Positions 51,607 to 60,154 of a stretch of 64,000 bases of DNA are shown here, piece by piece. The number at the start of each line of letters is the position of its first letter. Positions within the stretch are counted from its first letter, which is position 1. Source of the DNA: Candidatus Peregrinibacteria bacterium Gr01-1014_25 (GTDB lineage: Bacteria > Patescibacteriota > Gracilibacteria > Peribacterales > Peribacteraceae); assembly GCA_007376205.1 (NCBI GenBank), contig VMFU01000004.1:1-64000 (forward strand), in the 5' to 3' direction. The translations under genes were made by a program, and so were the position numbers. Below the pieces are notes generated by a model that saw only the letters and a program-made list of their open reading frames with translations, made no database searches and was not told where the DNA came from.

Positions 51607-52176
51607 CTATTCTTTTCGGAGAAATCCGCTGGTAATGAGAAGAATCGCGGGCAGGGTGTAGAGAAGCGCCTGCTGCTGCACAATGACCGAAGCCAAGGAA
51701 CTTTGCTCCAGAAGTTGCTGGAGAGCGGGGGATTGCGCGAGGTGCGGGTCGAGCAACGGCGCGCCCGCGATGTACGTGAGGAGCGTCACGAGGAGCAGGC
51801 CTGCCGTCACCAGTCCGGAAGCGGCCGTGAGGGCCGTGGCGACGAGGCCTTCCACTCCCTCGTCATCGATGGACAGTCCGCCGCGCACGACGATGGCGAT
51901 GATGCAGGCGACGAACAGGAGAAGCTTGACCACGGCGAACACCGGCAACGTCGGCGGGATGCCGAGGAGCGTGAGCATGTGCGTGGAGCCGGAGAGCAGC
52001 CACGCGAGGAACGCGCTGATCCCTTGGACGGCAACCGCGGCAACGTAGGTGGCCAGGATGATTTTCAGCGATTCCCTTCGGCCCACGATGAAGCTGTAGG
52101 CCGTGATGATCGCCACGAAGACCATGATGAGCAGGTCCCAGGTGAGGCTGACGTTGAGGGCTCCCACGTCGGTCAT
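51607..52176 (-). CDS. Polytopic membrane protein of unknown function
   Basis: A 189-aa protein with five or six hydrophobic helices, none with a recognised motif. The start follows TATCAT by exactly 6 nt. A CvpA-like fold was considered but cannot be shown. It is the next gene after tsaD in the same direction. Confidence 0.62.
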   Translation of the reverse strand: MTDVGALNVSLTWDLLIMVFVAIITAYSFIVGRRESLKIILATYVAAVAVQGISAFLAWLLSGSTHMLTLLGIPPTLPVFAVVKLLLFVACIIAIVVRGGLSIDDEGVEGLVATALTAASGLVTAGLLLVTLLTYIAGAPLLDPHLAQSPALQQLLEQSSLASVIVQQQALLYTLPAILLITSGFLRKE

Positions 52177-52191
52177 GGAGACATGATAGGA

Positions 52192-52224
52192 GAGCTGCGC
52201 GCTATGAGCTATGTGCTGTGAGCA
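52192..52224. repeat. Heptamer block at the tsaD 3' end
   Basis: GAGCTGC/GCGCTAT/GAGCTAT/GTGCTGT/GAGCAAG units; they set the last residues and stop of tsaD. Confidence 0.75.
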
Positions 52225-53245
52225 AGGGGGGAGAAGTTTCGGTCGTGAACGGATGATAGGACTCTGCACCGAGTTCTTGCGCAAGGAAGAATGCGGCGGC
52301 GGCGATCATGGCAGCATTGTCGGTGCAGTACGCGCCCGCCGGCCAGTACACCGGGCGCGGTGCGCAGGCTTGCCGGCAGAGTTCCCGCAGCCGCAGGTTC
52401 GCGGCGACGCCGCCGACGAGGTGTACCTCGCGGACATCGGGGTGGAGTGCCAGCGCGCCTTCAATGCGATGCACGAGATGGCGGCAGATGGCTTCTTGGT
52501 ACGATGCGGCGAGATCGGCGAGGAACCGTTGTCCGTCTTGCCCCATGTCCCGCAGCAAGTACTTGAGCGCCGTCTTCAGACCCGAGAAGCTGAAGTCGAG
52601 CGTGTCGTCCTTTGCAAGCGGCAAAGGAAAAGGAAAGCGCGCCGGGTCGCCGCCCTCGGCCGCTTCCGCGATGGCCGGACCTCCCGGGTAGGGGAGTCCC
52701 AGCAGCGTTGCGCCTTTATCGAATGCCTCGCCCGCGGCGTCGTCGCGCGTGCGGCCGAGGAGCTTGCCGTGCGTGTGATTCTCGCGCAGCCAGAGTTCGG
52801 TGTGTCCGCCGGAGACGGAGAGGGTGAGGATGGGGAATGGATGTTGGATACTGGAAGATGGATCGCCGTCGGCGTGCAGCCAGATCGAAGAGAGATGCCC
52901 TAGGGTATGGTGGACGCCGATGAGGGGCTTTTGGTGGAGAGCGGCGAGCGTCCGCGCGGCCGTCGTGCCGACGAGCAGCGACCCGAGCAGCCCGGGTCCG
53001 CGCGTGACGGCGATCGCGTCGATGCCCTCCCATCCGATGCCGGCATCGTCGAGGGCCTGATGGAGGACCGGCAGGATGCACTCCACCTGGCGGCGCGCCG
53101 CCTCCTCCGGAATGACCCCGCCCGCACGGGCGAAGGCGAGCTGCGAGGAAGCGACGACCGAGCTGACGACGCGCGTGCCATCCTCGACGACCGCCGCCGC
53201 CGTTTCATCGCACGATGTTTCGATCCCGAGGATGCGCATGGGCAC
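52202..53245 (-). CDS. tsaD: tRNA N6-adenosine threonylcarbamoyltransferase TsaD
   Basis: TsaD transfers threonylcarbamoyl to A37 of ANN-decoding tRNAs. GIETSCDETAAAVV, the metal pair HHTLGH, SVSGGHTEL, DDAAGEAFDKGA and VGGVAANLRLR are characteristic. The C-terminus (PPLLTAHSS) and an internal loop (DGDPSSSIQHPFPI, 52829-52864) are heptamer-derived. ATG 53239 (MRILGIETSC) is an alternative start. tsaB, tsaC and tsaE are not in the window. Confidence 0.95.
   Translation of the reverse strand: MPMRILGIETSCDETAAAVVEDGTRVVSSVVASSQLAFARAGGVIPEEAARRQVECILPVLHQALDDAGIGWEGIDAIAVTRGPGLLGSLLVGTTAARTLAALHQKPLIGVHHTLGHLSSIWLHADGDPSSSIQHPFPILTLSVSGGHTELWLRENHTHGKLLGRTRDDAAGEAFDKGATLLGLPYPGGPAIAEAAEGGDPARFPFPLPLAKDDTLDFSFSGLKTALKYLLRDMGQDGQRFLADLAASYQEAICRHLVHRIEGALALHPDVREVHLVGGVAANLRLRELCRQACAPRPVYWPAGAYCTDNAAMIAAAAFFLAQELGAESYHPFTTETSPPLLTAHSS
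52829..52864. repeat. Heptamer block inside tsaD
   Basis: GGATGTT/GGATACT/GGAAGAT/GGATCGC units, in frame, in a loop between the metal site and SVSGGH. Confidence 0.75.
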
Positions 53246-53264
53246 TATGAGCGGAACGCGGCAA

Positions 53265-53297
53265 GCGGTAAGCTTGCGGCCGGTAACAGCTTACCGC
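53265..53297 (+). promoter_or_regulatory. Hairpin in the lgt leader
   Basis: GCGGTAAGC (53265-53273) and GCTTACCGC (53289-53297) form a 9-bp stem starting 19 nt after the tsaD start codon region. It might regulate lgt or be a repeat relic. Confidence 0.45.
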
Positions 53298-53315
53298 CAA
53301 ACGCTCGTCGCCATC

Positions 53316-54134
53316 ATGCTCGCGCTATTTCCCTCCCGCACCGTCGCCGTCTCGGTCCTGGGATTTCCGATCCACTGGTACGGCATCCTCTACGCATGCG
53401 GATTCGCGCTCGCGTGGGTGCTGCTGCCGCGGCTCCAGCGGCATCGCGGTCTGACCTGGTTGCGCGGCGATTTCGAACACCTGCTCGCCGCGGGCGTGCT
53501 GGGCGTGCTCCTCGGCGGACGGCTCGGCTTCGTCCTGCTCTATGAGCCGCGGTATTTCCTCGCGCACCCCCTGGAAATTCTCTCCGTATGGAACGGCGGC
53601 ATGGCGTCGCACGGCGGATTCGTCGGCGTCGCGCTCGCCCTTTTCCTCGTCATGCGCGGGCGGGAGCGCGACCTCCTGAAGATCGCGGACATCGCGGTGG
53701 TGCCGATCGCGCTGGGGCTGGCGTTGGGACGGCTGGGGAACTTCATCAATCAGGAACTCTATGGGATACCGACGGCGCTGCCATGGGGCATCATGATTCC
53801 GGGCGTGGAGGAACTGCGGCATCCCACAGCGCTCTACGCCATCGGCAAAGATCTCCTCATCGCACTCGTCTGCTTCGCCCACCTGCGCCGCAGCGGATCG
53901 CGCGTCGGCGGGACGGCGGGGCTCTTCCTTCTCCTCTACGGCATGCTGCGTTTCGGACTGGAATTCCTGCGCGACCAGCCGTACGGGTGGATCGACTTCG
54001 GCGTGGCATCGCTGACCCCCGGGCAGGTCTTCACGATTCCCCTCATCGCTGCGGGAGCGGCGCTGTGGGTGTATGCGGGACGGAGGCGTGGAGGAATGTC
54101 CTCCGGTGCGTCGGGCACGGGCCAAGCCGGTTGA
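53316..54134 (+). CDS. lgt: Prolipoprotein diacylglyceryl transferase
   Basis: This attaches diacylglycerol to the lipobox Cys, serving the many lipoproteins here. FPIHWYGILYACGF, GGRLGFVLLYE, NGGMASHGGFVG, the signature GRLGNFINQELYGIPT and PTALYAI fit Lgt. The seven-helix protein is 272 aa. The start ATG 53316 fits the family; a long upstream frame is the shadow of tsaD. The 3' 92 nt overlap rnhB on the other strand. Confidence 0.93.
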   Translation: MLALFPSRTVAVSVLGFPIHWYGILYACGFALAWVLLPRLQRHRGLTWLRGDFEHLLAAGVLGVLLGGRLGFVLLYEPRYFLAHPLEILSVWNGGMASHGGFVGVALALFLVMRGRERDLLKIADIAVVPIALGLALGRLGNFINQELYGIPTALPWGIMIPGVEELRHPTALYAIGKDLLIALVCFAHLRRSGSRVGGTAGLFLLLYGMLRFGLEFLRDQPYGWIDFGVASLTPGQVFTIPLIAAGAALWVYAGRRRGGMSSGASGTGQAG

Positions 54135-54627
54135 TCGCCGCGAAGTGCTCCGCCGTTCCGTAGGCCTTGTGCTGCTCAAAGCCGTAGCCCGGGAACGTGC
54201 TCGCCATGTCCTGAAGCAGGCGATCGCGCGTGACTTTGGCAACGATGGACGCGGCCGCGATGCAGGGCTCCAGGACGTCGCCGTCGATCACGGAGCTATG
54301 GGGATAGTCGAACCAGAATTTGTCGCGCCCGTCGACGAGCAGGTACGTGGGGCGCCGGACGGTCGCAATCTGGGCGACCGCCTGTTGCATGGCCGTTTCG
54401 GTCGCCGTGAGGATGCCGTGGGCGTCGATGACGTCGGCGCCGACGATGCCGATGCCGAATGTGCAGCGCTTCTCGATCCACGCGAACGCCTCGTCCCGTT
54501 CCTCGGGAGTCATCTGTTTGCTGTCGCGGATCAGCGGATGCGACGTGAGTGCGTCGATCAGGATACATGCGCCGGCGACGACGGGCCCCGCGAGCGCCCC
54601 GCGTCCGGCTTCATCGATGCCGACAAT
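54043..54627 (-). CDS. rnhB: Ribonuclease HII (probable ATT start)
   Basis: RNase HII removes RNA from DNA and ribonucleotides. Downstream of ATT 54627 the frame reads VGIDEAGRGALAGPVVAGA, with the catalytic DE, then RDSKQMTPEERDEAF, and VDGRDKFWF, with IAAASIVAKVTRD. No ATG, GTG or TTG precedes this in the frame before a stop; the first (ATG 54513) lacks the active-site Asp-Glu. So an ATT, or another non-canonical codon, must be used. It starts 8 nt past the murE stop and overlaps lgt by 92 nt at its 3' end. Confidence 0.85.
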   Translation of the reverse strand: MVGIDEAGRGALAGPVVAGACILIDALTSHPLIRDSKQMTPEERDEAFAWIEKRCTFGIGIVGADVIDAHGILTATETAMQQAVAQIATVRRPTYLLVDGRDKFWFDYPHSSVIDGDVLEPCIAAASIVAKVTRDRLLQDMASTFPGYGFEQHKAYGTAEHFAAINRLGPCPTHRRTFLHASVPHTPTAPLPQR

Positions 54628-54634
54628 GACGGGA

Positions 54635-56014
54635 TTATCGTGCGGAATTCGGGATTCGGGAATCGGACGGAGGGGAACGCAGTTGTTCCCGTAGCAACGT
54701 GCGCGTGATCTCCTGCTCGTTCCACGGAATCGGCCCCGACGGCGTCATGCGGATGGGGTAGCTGCCCAGCCCACACAGGATGACGGCGTCCCCGGGCCCG
54801 GCGAGCGCGAGGATGCGCGCGATCGCCTCGCGGCGGTCGAAAATCTTGTGGGCCTGCGTCCTGGACTGATCGACGCCCGCCCACACGTCTTCCATCACGC
54901 TGCGCGGATCCTCGGCGTACGACTCGTCATCGGTGACGACGATGACATCCGCTTTTTCCGAGCAAATCGCGCCGATCAGCGGCCGCTTCTCCTTCATGCG
55001 GTCGCCGCAGCTGCCTGTGAGCACGAGCACGCGTTTGCCCGGTCCGACGATCTGCCGGACGGTCGTGAGAGTTTTCTCGAATGCCTGCGGCGTGACCGCG
55101 AAGTCGATGAAGACGGAGAACGGTTGGCCTTCATCGATGCGCTCCATGCGTCCCGGCACGCCGGTGAAAGACGCGAGCGCGGCGACGGTCTCCTGCAGGG
55201 GAATGCCGAGTGCCTCCGCGCAGCCCAGCGCGCAGAGGGCGTTGGAGGCGTTGAAAGCCCCCGGGATAGGAAGACGGAGTGGGCAGCGAGTAGCGAGTAG
55301 CGAGCAGTGGATGTCTGCGGATGTTTCCTTCGGCGTACTCATGACATCACTTGCCCAAAGCTGCGAGATGCGAGAGGGGAGATGAGAGATATCAGATTTC
55401 ATCATCTGCCATCCATCATCTGCCATCTGATTGGCCGCAAACGTAATCGTGTTGTCTGATGGTATTCTCGTGTACATCGCGTACGTGGCGTCATCCGCAT
55501 TCAGCACTTTGGTCCCGCCGCCGCCGAGCATGTGGAACAGGATTCCTTTGTCGCGGCGGTACTGCTCCATCGTGCCATGGTAGTCGAGGTGCTCCATCGC
55601 GGTGTTTGTGATCGCCGCGACCGCGGGCCACGTCCAGTGGGTGCGAAACTGGACCAATCCGTGCGATGAATATTCCAGGACGGCATGCGTGCAGCCGGCG
55701 TCGACGCACGCGCGCAACCATTTCTGCACGACGAACGGGGAAGGAGAGGTTTTCTGCGAAGGGTTGCCGCGGACGGCGTCACCGACCCGGATCGAAGCGG
55801 TCGAGAGCATGCCGACGCGGCGGCCCGTTGCGCGGAGGATATGAGCGACCATGCCCACGGTCGTCGTCTTGCCGTCGGTGCCGGTGATGCCGATGACCGT
55901 CAGGCGCCGCGCGGGGAAACCGTAACGGAGAGCCGCAGCAAACGCCTTGCTGCGGTGCCACAGCAGGCGGAGGGGATGGCGGTCGGGGAGGAGGCGGCGC
56001 AGGAGGGAGAGCAT
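54635..56014 (-). CDS. murE: Mur ligase, MurE-like (third amino acid)
   Basis: MurE adds the third residue to UDP-MurNAc-L-Ala-D-Glu. P-loop GITGTDGKTTTVGM, YSSHGLVQFRTHW, TNTAMEHLDYHGTMEQY and NASNALCALGCAEALGI are visible. The mDAP-specific DNPR motif is replaced by TDDESYAEDPR, so the third residue is not clearly mDAP. Three heptamer blocks (54644-54670, 55281-55309, 55363-55432) are in frame, the last supplying QMADDGWQMMKSDISHLPS. The start at 56014 follows a heptamer-rich spacer. Confidence 0.85.
   Translation of the reverse strand: MLSLLRRLLPDRHPLRLLWHRSKAFAAALRYGFPARRLTVIGITGTDGKTTTVGMVAHILRATGRRVGMLSTASIRVGDAVRGNPSQKTSPSPFVVQKWLRACVDAGCTHAVLEYSSHGLVQFRTHWTWPAVAAITNTAMEHLDYHGTMEQYRRDKGILFHMLGGGGTKVLNADDATYAMYTRIPSDNTITFAANQMADDGWQMMKSDISHLPSRISQLWASDVMSTPKETSADIHCSLLATRCPLRLPIPGAFNASNALCALGCAEALGIPLQETVAALASFTGVPGRMERIDEGQPFSVFIDFAVTPQAFEKTLTTVRQIVGPGKRVLVLTGSCGDRMKEKRPLIGAICSEKADVIVVTDDESYAEDPRSVMEDVWAGVDQSRTQAHKIFDRREAIARILALAGPGDAVILCGLGSYPIRMTPSGPIPWNEQEITRTLLREQLRSPPSDSRIPNSAR
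55281..55432. repeat. Two heptamer blocks in murE
   Basis: AGCGAGT/AGCGAGC units (55281-55309) and GAGATGC/GAGATGA with ATCTGCC/ATCCATC units (55363-55432), all in frame. Confidence 0.8.
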
Positions 56015-56072
56015 GACGAGGGAATAAGGATTCGGGAAGAGGACGGAGGGATGGAGACCTGTGACGAGGGAC

Positions 56073-56441
56073 TTAAGACGTAAGCAGGATAGCGCGGGCT
56101 TGCCGGATATCTTCTGCGATTTGCGTGGCAAGTTCTTCGGCGTTCGCAAAAGCGCGGACATCCCGCAGCCGCCCGGCGATCCCTACGGCGATGCGCTCCG
56201 GAGGGGCATCGACCGCCCGGTCAAGGAGATGCACCTCGCAGGAACGCGTATCGCCGAACGTGGGGCGTGGGCCGTAGTGGAGAACGGCGGGACATACAAC
56301 ATCGACCCAACACGCATACACCCCTTCCGCGAGATCAGGCGGAACGTCGGCAAGGTCCAGGTTCAGCGTCGGCATGCCCAGATGCTTCCCGCGGCCGCGG
56401 CCGGGGAGCACGTTTGCGGAGAACGATCGTCGATCCGTCAC
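56073..56441 (-). CDS. Single-domain riboflavin kinase
   Basis: A 122-aa protein with GKHLGMPTLNLDL (PTAN-like motif), GVYACWV and PTFG...EVHLLD, matching the riboflavin kinase domain of RibF that makes FMN. The FAD-synthetase domain usually fused to it is missing. The start is GTG 56441, overlapping the upstream TGA by 4 nt. Confidence 0.82.
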   Translation of the reverse strand: MTDRRSFSANVLPGRGRGKHLGMPTLNLDLADVPPDLAEGVYACWVDVVCPAVLHYGPRPTFGDTRSCEVHLLDRAVDAPPERIAVGIAGRLRDVRAFANAEELATQIAEDIRQARAILLTS

Positions 56442-56827
56442 GCTGGCGAGCGTACGTCGCGTGCGGCGCCGGGGGAAGAGAGGAGGACGATACGTGCGTT
56501 CTGGGCGATGGCGCGGCCGCCGATGCGCGCCGTCCGGCCAAGGAGGCCGCTGATGCTGTGCACCGTGTCGATGCCGATGCGCATCGTCGCCGCAAGCGAC
56601 AGTCGCAATGTCTCCGTGGCCGCAGCGGTAACCATGCCCGTCGTGGCATCCATTGATTTGCCGATGAAACTCTTACTGCGCTTCGACGCGCGCGTCGGCG
56701 CATCCCAGACAATCGTCCGCAGCGAGCGGCCGACGTTGTTCACGGCGCCTTTCGACCACGCCTGCACCGTCCGTACGGGCTCGCGCAGCATGTCGCTTGC
56801 CGGCCGTGGCGTATCGATGGGGCTCAT
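56438..56827 (-). CDS. Small helical protein
   Basis: A 129-aa, Arg/Ser-rich, mostly helical protein with no signal peptide; not recognised. It is translationally coupled to the riboflavin kinase (GTGA overlap) and starts 10 nt after the glucosyltransferase stop, so the three form an operon. A GGAGGAG lies about 14 nt before the ATG. Confidence 0.55.
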   Translation of the reverse strand: MSPIDTPRPASDMLREPVRTVQAWSKGAVNNVGRSLRTIVWDAPTRASKRSKSFIGKSMDATTGMVTAAATETLRLSLAATMRIGIDTVHSISGLLGRTARIGGRAIAQNARIVLLSSPGAARDVRSPA

Positions 56828-56837
56828 CGTTGCTGTG

Positions 56838-57458
56838 TTACTCCTCCTGCATGCAGTGTCTCTGGATCGTTCTCCAGTCAAAGGGGAAGCGGTACGTCTC
56901 GAGTGCGCGGACCGCTGCGGCGAACGCGTGCCATACGGTCGGCGTCTGGAAGACGAAGGCGTTTCCGCTCTCCTGATTCGGGTTGTAATCGTCGAGGCTG
57001 CGGGTGGCGAGCGCGATCGGCACTGCGCCGTACGCGAGGGCGAGCGGCAGCGCGGGCAGATCGCCGGCATCCGTCAGGAACAGACTGGCGTCTGCGGCGG
57101 CAAGAAGTCGCGTCTGGGCGGACTCTTGTGCGGGGAGAATGGCGATGCGATGGCGGTGTTTCCCCGCGAGCTGCGTGAGCACGTTGCCGTACTGCGCCGA
57201 TCCTTTTCCCAAGATCACCAATTCCACCGGGAGCGTCGCGAGTCCCGGGAGCAATTCCATGAGGAGAGCCCCGCCGAGCGTCTCCGTCATGCCGTCAGGC
57301 AGACAGAGCAGCATGCGCTTGGGTTCGACCGGCCAGCCGAGCTCCTCCTGGAGGGCGGCTTTGTTCTGCAATTTCATGTCCAACGTCTTCGCCGTGTACG
57401 GGTAGTCGAGAGCGGTGTCGGAAGCGGGCGATGGGGACGGGGAGCGCATAGGGTGCAT
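56838..57458 (-). CDS. GlgA-type glycosyltransferase C-terminal domain (truncated)
   Basis: Matches the C-terminal half of glycogen/starch synthases: MKLQNKAALQEELG, LVILGKGSAQYGN, LLAAADASLFL, LALAYGAVPIA and GNAFVF. The N-terminal acceptor domain is missing, and the usual catalytic EPCG motif is absent (the region reads TDAGDLPAL). It is either a domain relic or a binding protein. It shares a heptamer-built divergent region with the exonuclease gene. Confidence 0.7.
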   Translation of the reverse strand: MHPMRSPSPSPASDTALDYPYTAKTLDMKLQNKAALQEELGWPVEPKRMLLCLPDGMTETLGGALLMELLPGLATLPVELVILGKGSAQYGNVLTQLAGKHRHRIAILPAQESAQTRLLAAADASLFLTDAGDLPALPLALAYGAVPIALATRSLDDYNPNQESGNAFVFQTPTVWHAFAAAVRALETYRFPFDWRTIQRHCMQEE

Positions 57459-57524
57459 GTGAGTGTTCCAGATATTGTACTCCCAAACGGCCCCTCGGAG
57501 AAGGGGGGAGATATTGAGAAAACG

Positions 57525-57560
57525 GGTATGTAGTATGTGGTATGTGCTCTGTACTATGGG
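57525..57560. repeat. Heptamer block that supplies a -10 element
   Basis: GTATGTA/GTATGTG/GTATGTG/CTCTGTA/CTATGGG units. TACTAT (57552-57557) inside it ends 6 nt before the GTG start of the exonuclease gene. Confidence 0.8.
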
Positions 57561-57563
57561 TGG

Positions 57564-58529
57564 GTGCAGCACCTCGTCCTCGTCGATGGGCATCACCTGC
57601 TCTACCGTGCCTACTGGGCGATTCCACGAACGCTCCGGACATCGCGCGGCGAGCAGGTAAATACCGTCTTCGGCGTGGCGTCGATGCTGCTCAACCTCCT
57701 GCGCGCGGAGCAGCCGGACGCTCTCCTCTTCTGCTTCGACGCCGGCGAGGAGACCTTCCGTCACCAGGAGAACGCGACATATAAGGAGGGGCGAGCGGAG
57801 ACCCCCGACGACTTCTACCCGCAGATCCCGCGCGTCATCGAGCTCCTCGCTGCCGTGGGCGTTCGCCATGTGTCAGACCCGCGGTTCGAAGCCGACGATT
57901 TCCTCTGCTCGTACGCGCAGGCGGGTTGCCGGGCAGGGATGCGCGTCACGATCGTCAGCGGTGACCGGGATATCCTGCAGTTGGCCAACGATCAAGTGCG
58001 CGTCGCCATCCCCCACAAGGGGTATCAGGCGACGGAGTACCTCGGGGCCGCCGAGGTGCTGGCGAAGTACGGCATCCGCCCCGATCAGGTGGCGTCCTGG
58101 AAAGGATTGATGGGCGACGCGTCCGACAATCTCCCCGGCGTCAAAGGGATCGGCCCGAAGACCGCCTCGCAGCTGTTGCAACAGTATGAGTCGCTCGAGG
58201 GGATCTACGCCCACCTGGCCGATATCCGCCCCGCAGTCCGGTCGAAGCTGGAACACGATCGCGAACAGGCATTCTTCTGCGAGCGCATGGCCCGTCTCGT
58301 CTGCGATATCCCGCTACCGGTTCCTCTCGATGAGCTGGCGATGAGGGATCTGCCGGCGGAAACGCTGCAGCAATTCTTCGATGCGTTCGAGTTCACGCTC
58401 CTCACCCGCCGCTTGCGCGAGTACCTTGCGACCGAACCCGGCAGGCGGATGTTTCAGGCGCCTGCGGCAATGCAGGTTTCCAAGCCGGCCGCAGCGCAAG
58501 ACGCCGCAGCGCAGATGGCTTTGTTGTAA
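57564..58529 (+). CDS. Stand-alone 5'-3' exonuclease (PolA N-terminal type)
   Basis: A FEN-like nuclease that removes primers and flaps: VDGHHLLYRAYWAIP, FDAGEETFRHQ, ADDFLCSYAQ, VSGDRDILQL and the helix-hairpin-helix GDASDNLPGVKGIGPKTA. At 321 aa it equals the isolated PolA exonuclease domain, with no polymerase part. The start is GTG 57564 (TACTAT 6 nt upstream). Confidence 0.92.
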   Translation: MQHLVLVDGHHLLYRAYWAIPRTLRTSRGEQVNTVFGVASMLLNLLRAEQPDALLFCFDAGEETFRHQENATYKEGRAETPDDFYPQIPRVIELLAAVGVRHVSDPRFEADDFLCSYAQAGCRAGMRVTIVSGDRDILQLANDQVRVAIPHKGYQATEYLGAAEVLAKYGIRPDQVASWKGLMGDASDNLPGVKGIGPKTASQLLQQYESLEGIYAHLADIRPAVRSKLEHDREQAFFCERMARLVCDIPLPVPLDELAMRDLPAETLQQFFDAFEFTLLTRRLREYLATEPGRRMFQAPAAMQVSKPAAAQDAAAQMALL

Positions 58530-58872
58530 GGAAAATTTTGAAATCCGAATATCGAACGCAACGGAAATTCGCATGTTCCACGCTTGTTCGGATTTCGGAT
58601 TTTTGGCGATACACAGCACCCACGTGATATGTTTCTGATCACAATTTCTACTCGCTCGAAATTGTTCACTTTTTTGAATGAATACAAGACTTGGTCGATC
58701 CCTTTCTCGAGCGGAAAAAACAATGCACTTTTTTTGTTCAACATCCTGTCTCGTGAATACGAAAGGTGAACACAAGTGTCTTGCGGCGCATTGAGCAGGC
58801 CTTCTAGACTGACTGCCGTTTTCTTCTCTCGCCGATTCGTGCGGAGAAGGTGTTTCCTTTTTCCTCTCCGTT
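58530..58872. other. AT-richer intergenic region between the exonuclease gene and ftsA
   Basis: No gene is seen. It holds heptamer-type GAAATCCGAA/TTCGGATTTCGG blocks (58535-58610), with complementary halves that could fold, and further downstream TAGACT (58807-58812). A promoter for ftsA-ftsZ is likely here but no -10 lies at the leaderless distance from ATG 58873. Confidence 0.6.
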
Positions 58873-60105
58873 ATGCCGAAAGAACGTGTCCTCGCGAGCC
58901 TGGATGTCGGGAGCGCGAAAATCCGAACGGTCGTCGCCGTCGCCGACTCGACGCAGGATCACGCCGTTCCCAATGTCATTGGGGTCGGCATCTCGCCCTC
59001 GCTGGGAATGCGCAAGGGGCAGGTGATCGACGTGGAGGAACTCATCCACAACATCATCTCTTCCTTAGAAGACGCGGAGCGGATGGCCGGCGTGCCGATC
59101 AGCCACGTCTTCGTGGGTATCAGCGGCGCGCACATCGAATCCTTCGACAGTCGCGGCGTCATCGCCATCTCGGGATCGGAGATTTCCTTAGACGACGTCG
59201 GCCGCGTCCTGGAGGCTGCGCAGGCCGTGAGCATCCCGCCGAACAGGCGCATTCTCCACATCGAGCCCAAGTCCTACGCCGTCGATGAGCAGCGCGGCAT
59301 CAAGAACCCCGTCGGCATGACAGGCATCCGGTTGGAAGTGGAAGCGCACATCATCACCGGCCACATCCAGCATGTGAAGAACATCGAGAAGTGCATCGAC
59401 CAGGCGGGCGTCGACATTGACGCGATCGTCCCGTCGACCATCGCCGTCGCCGAGGCGACGCTGACGAAGCGGCAGAAGGAGTTGGGCGTCGTCGTCATCG
59501 ACGTCGGCGCGGGCAACACCAGCCTCGCCGTCTTCGAGGAGGGGACCGTCCTGCACTCGGTCGCGCTGCCGGTCGGCGGCGAAGCGGTCACGAACGACAT
59601 CGCCATCGGTCTGCGCACATCCGTCGACACGGCGGAGCGCATCAAGATCGAATACGGATCCGTCCTGCCGGCGGAAGTCGGCGAGCGGGAGATGATCGAC
59701 CTGTCGTCCGTGAGCCGCGTCGACACGCAGACGGTGAGCAAGCGGTTCATGGCGGAAATCATGCAGGCGCGGTACTACGAGATCTTCACGCTCGTGAAGG
59801 ACGAACTCCAGCGCATCGGCCGCAATGGCATGCTGCCGGCAGGCGCGGTGCTCACGGGCGCGGCGGCGAAGGCCCCCGGCGTCCTGGACCTGGCGCGCGA
59901 CGTCCTCGGGCTGCCCGTGCAGATGGGATTCCCCGTCGACATCGGCGGCGTCATCGAGAAAGTCGACGATCCGGCCTACGCGACGGCGCTCGGCACCCTC
60001 GTCTGGGGACTGCGCGAGGGCCGCGGTTCTTCGACGTTGAGTCTCGTTCATATGAAGCGCACCGCCCAGCAGGTCGGTGCCTGGTTCCGCAGTCTCCTTC
60101 CCTAA
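58873..60105 (+). CDS. ftsA: Cell division protein FtsA
   Basis: FtsA tethers FtsZ to the membrane. Actin-fold motifs: LASLDVGSAKIRTVVAV (phosphate 1), IDVGAGNTSLAVFEEG (phosphate 2), LTGAAAKAPG (adenosine). The C-terminal HMKRTAQQVGAWFRSLL is the amphipathic membrane helix. Length 410 aa, normal. ftsZ follows 49 nt later across a heptamer-rich pyrimidine leader. Confidence 0.95.
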   Translation: MPKERVLASLDVGSAKIRTVVAVADSTQDHAVPNVIGVGISPSLGMRKGQVIDVEELIHNIISSLEDAERMAGVPISHVFVGISGAHIESFDSRGVIAISGSEISLDDVGRVLEAAQAVSIPPNRRILHIEPKSYAVDEQRGIKNPVGMTGIRLEVEAHIITGHIQHVKNIEKCIDQAGVDIDAIVPSTIAVAEATLTKRQKELGVVVIDVGAGNTSLAVFEEGTVLHSVALPVGGEAVTNDIAIGLRTSVDTAERIKIEYGSVLPAEVGEREMIDLSSVSRVDTQTVSKRFMAEIMQARYYEIFTLVKDELQRIGRNGMLPAGAVLTGAAAKAPGVLDLARDVLGLPVQMGFPVDIGGVIEKVDDPAYATALGTLVWGLREGRGSSTLSLVHMKRTAQQVGAWFRSLLP

Positions 60106-60154
60106 TCCCGCAGTCCGAATCCCCATTCCCTCATCCCGTCTTCCCCCCCGTCCC

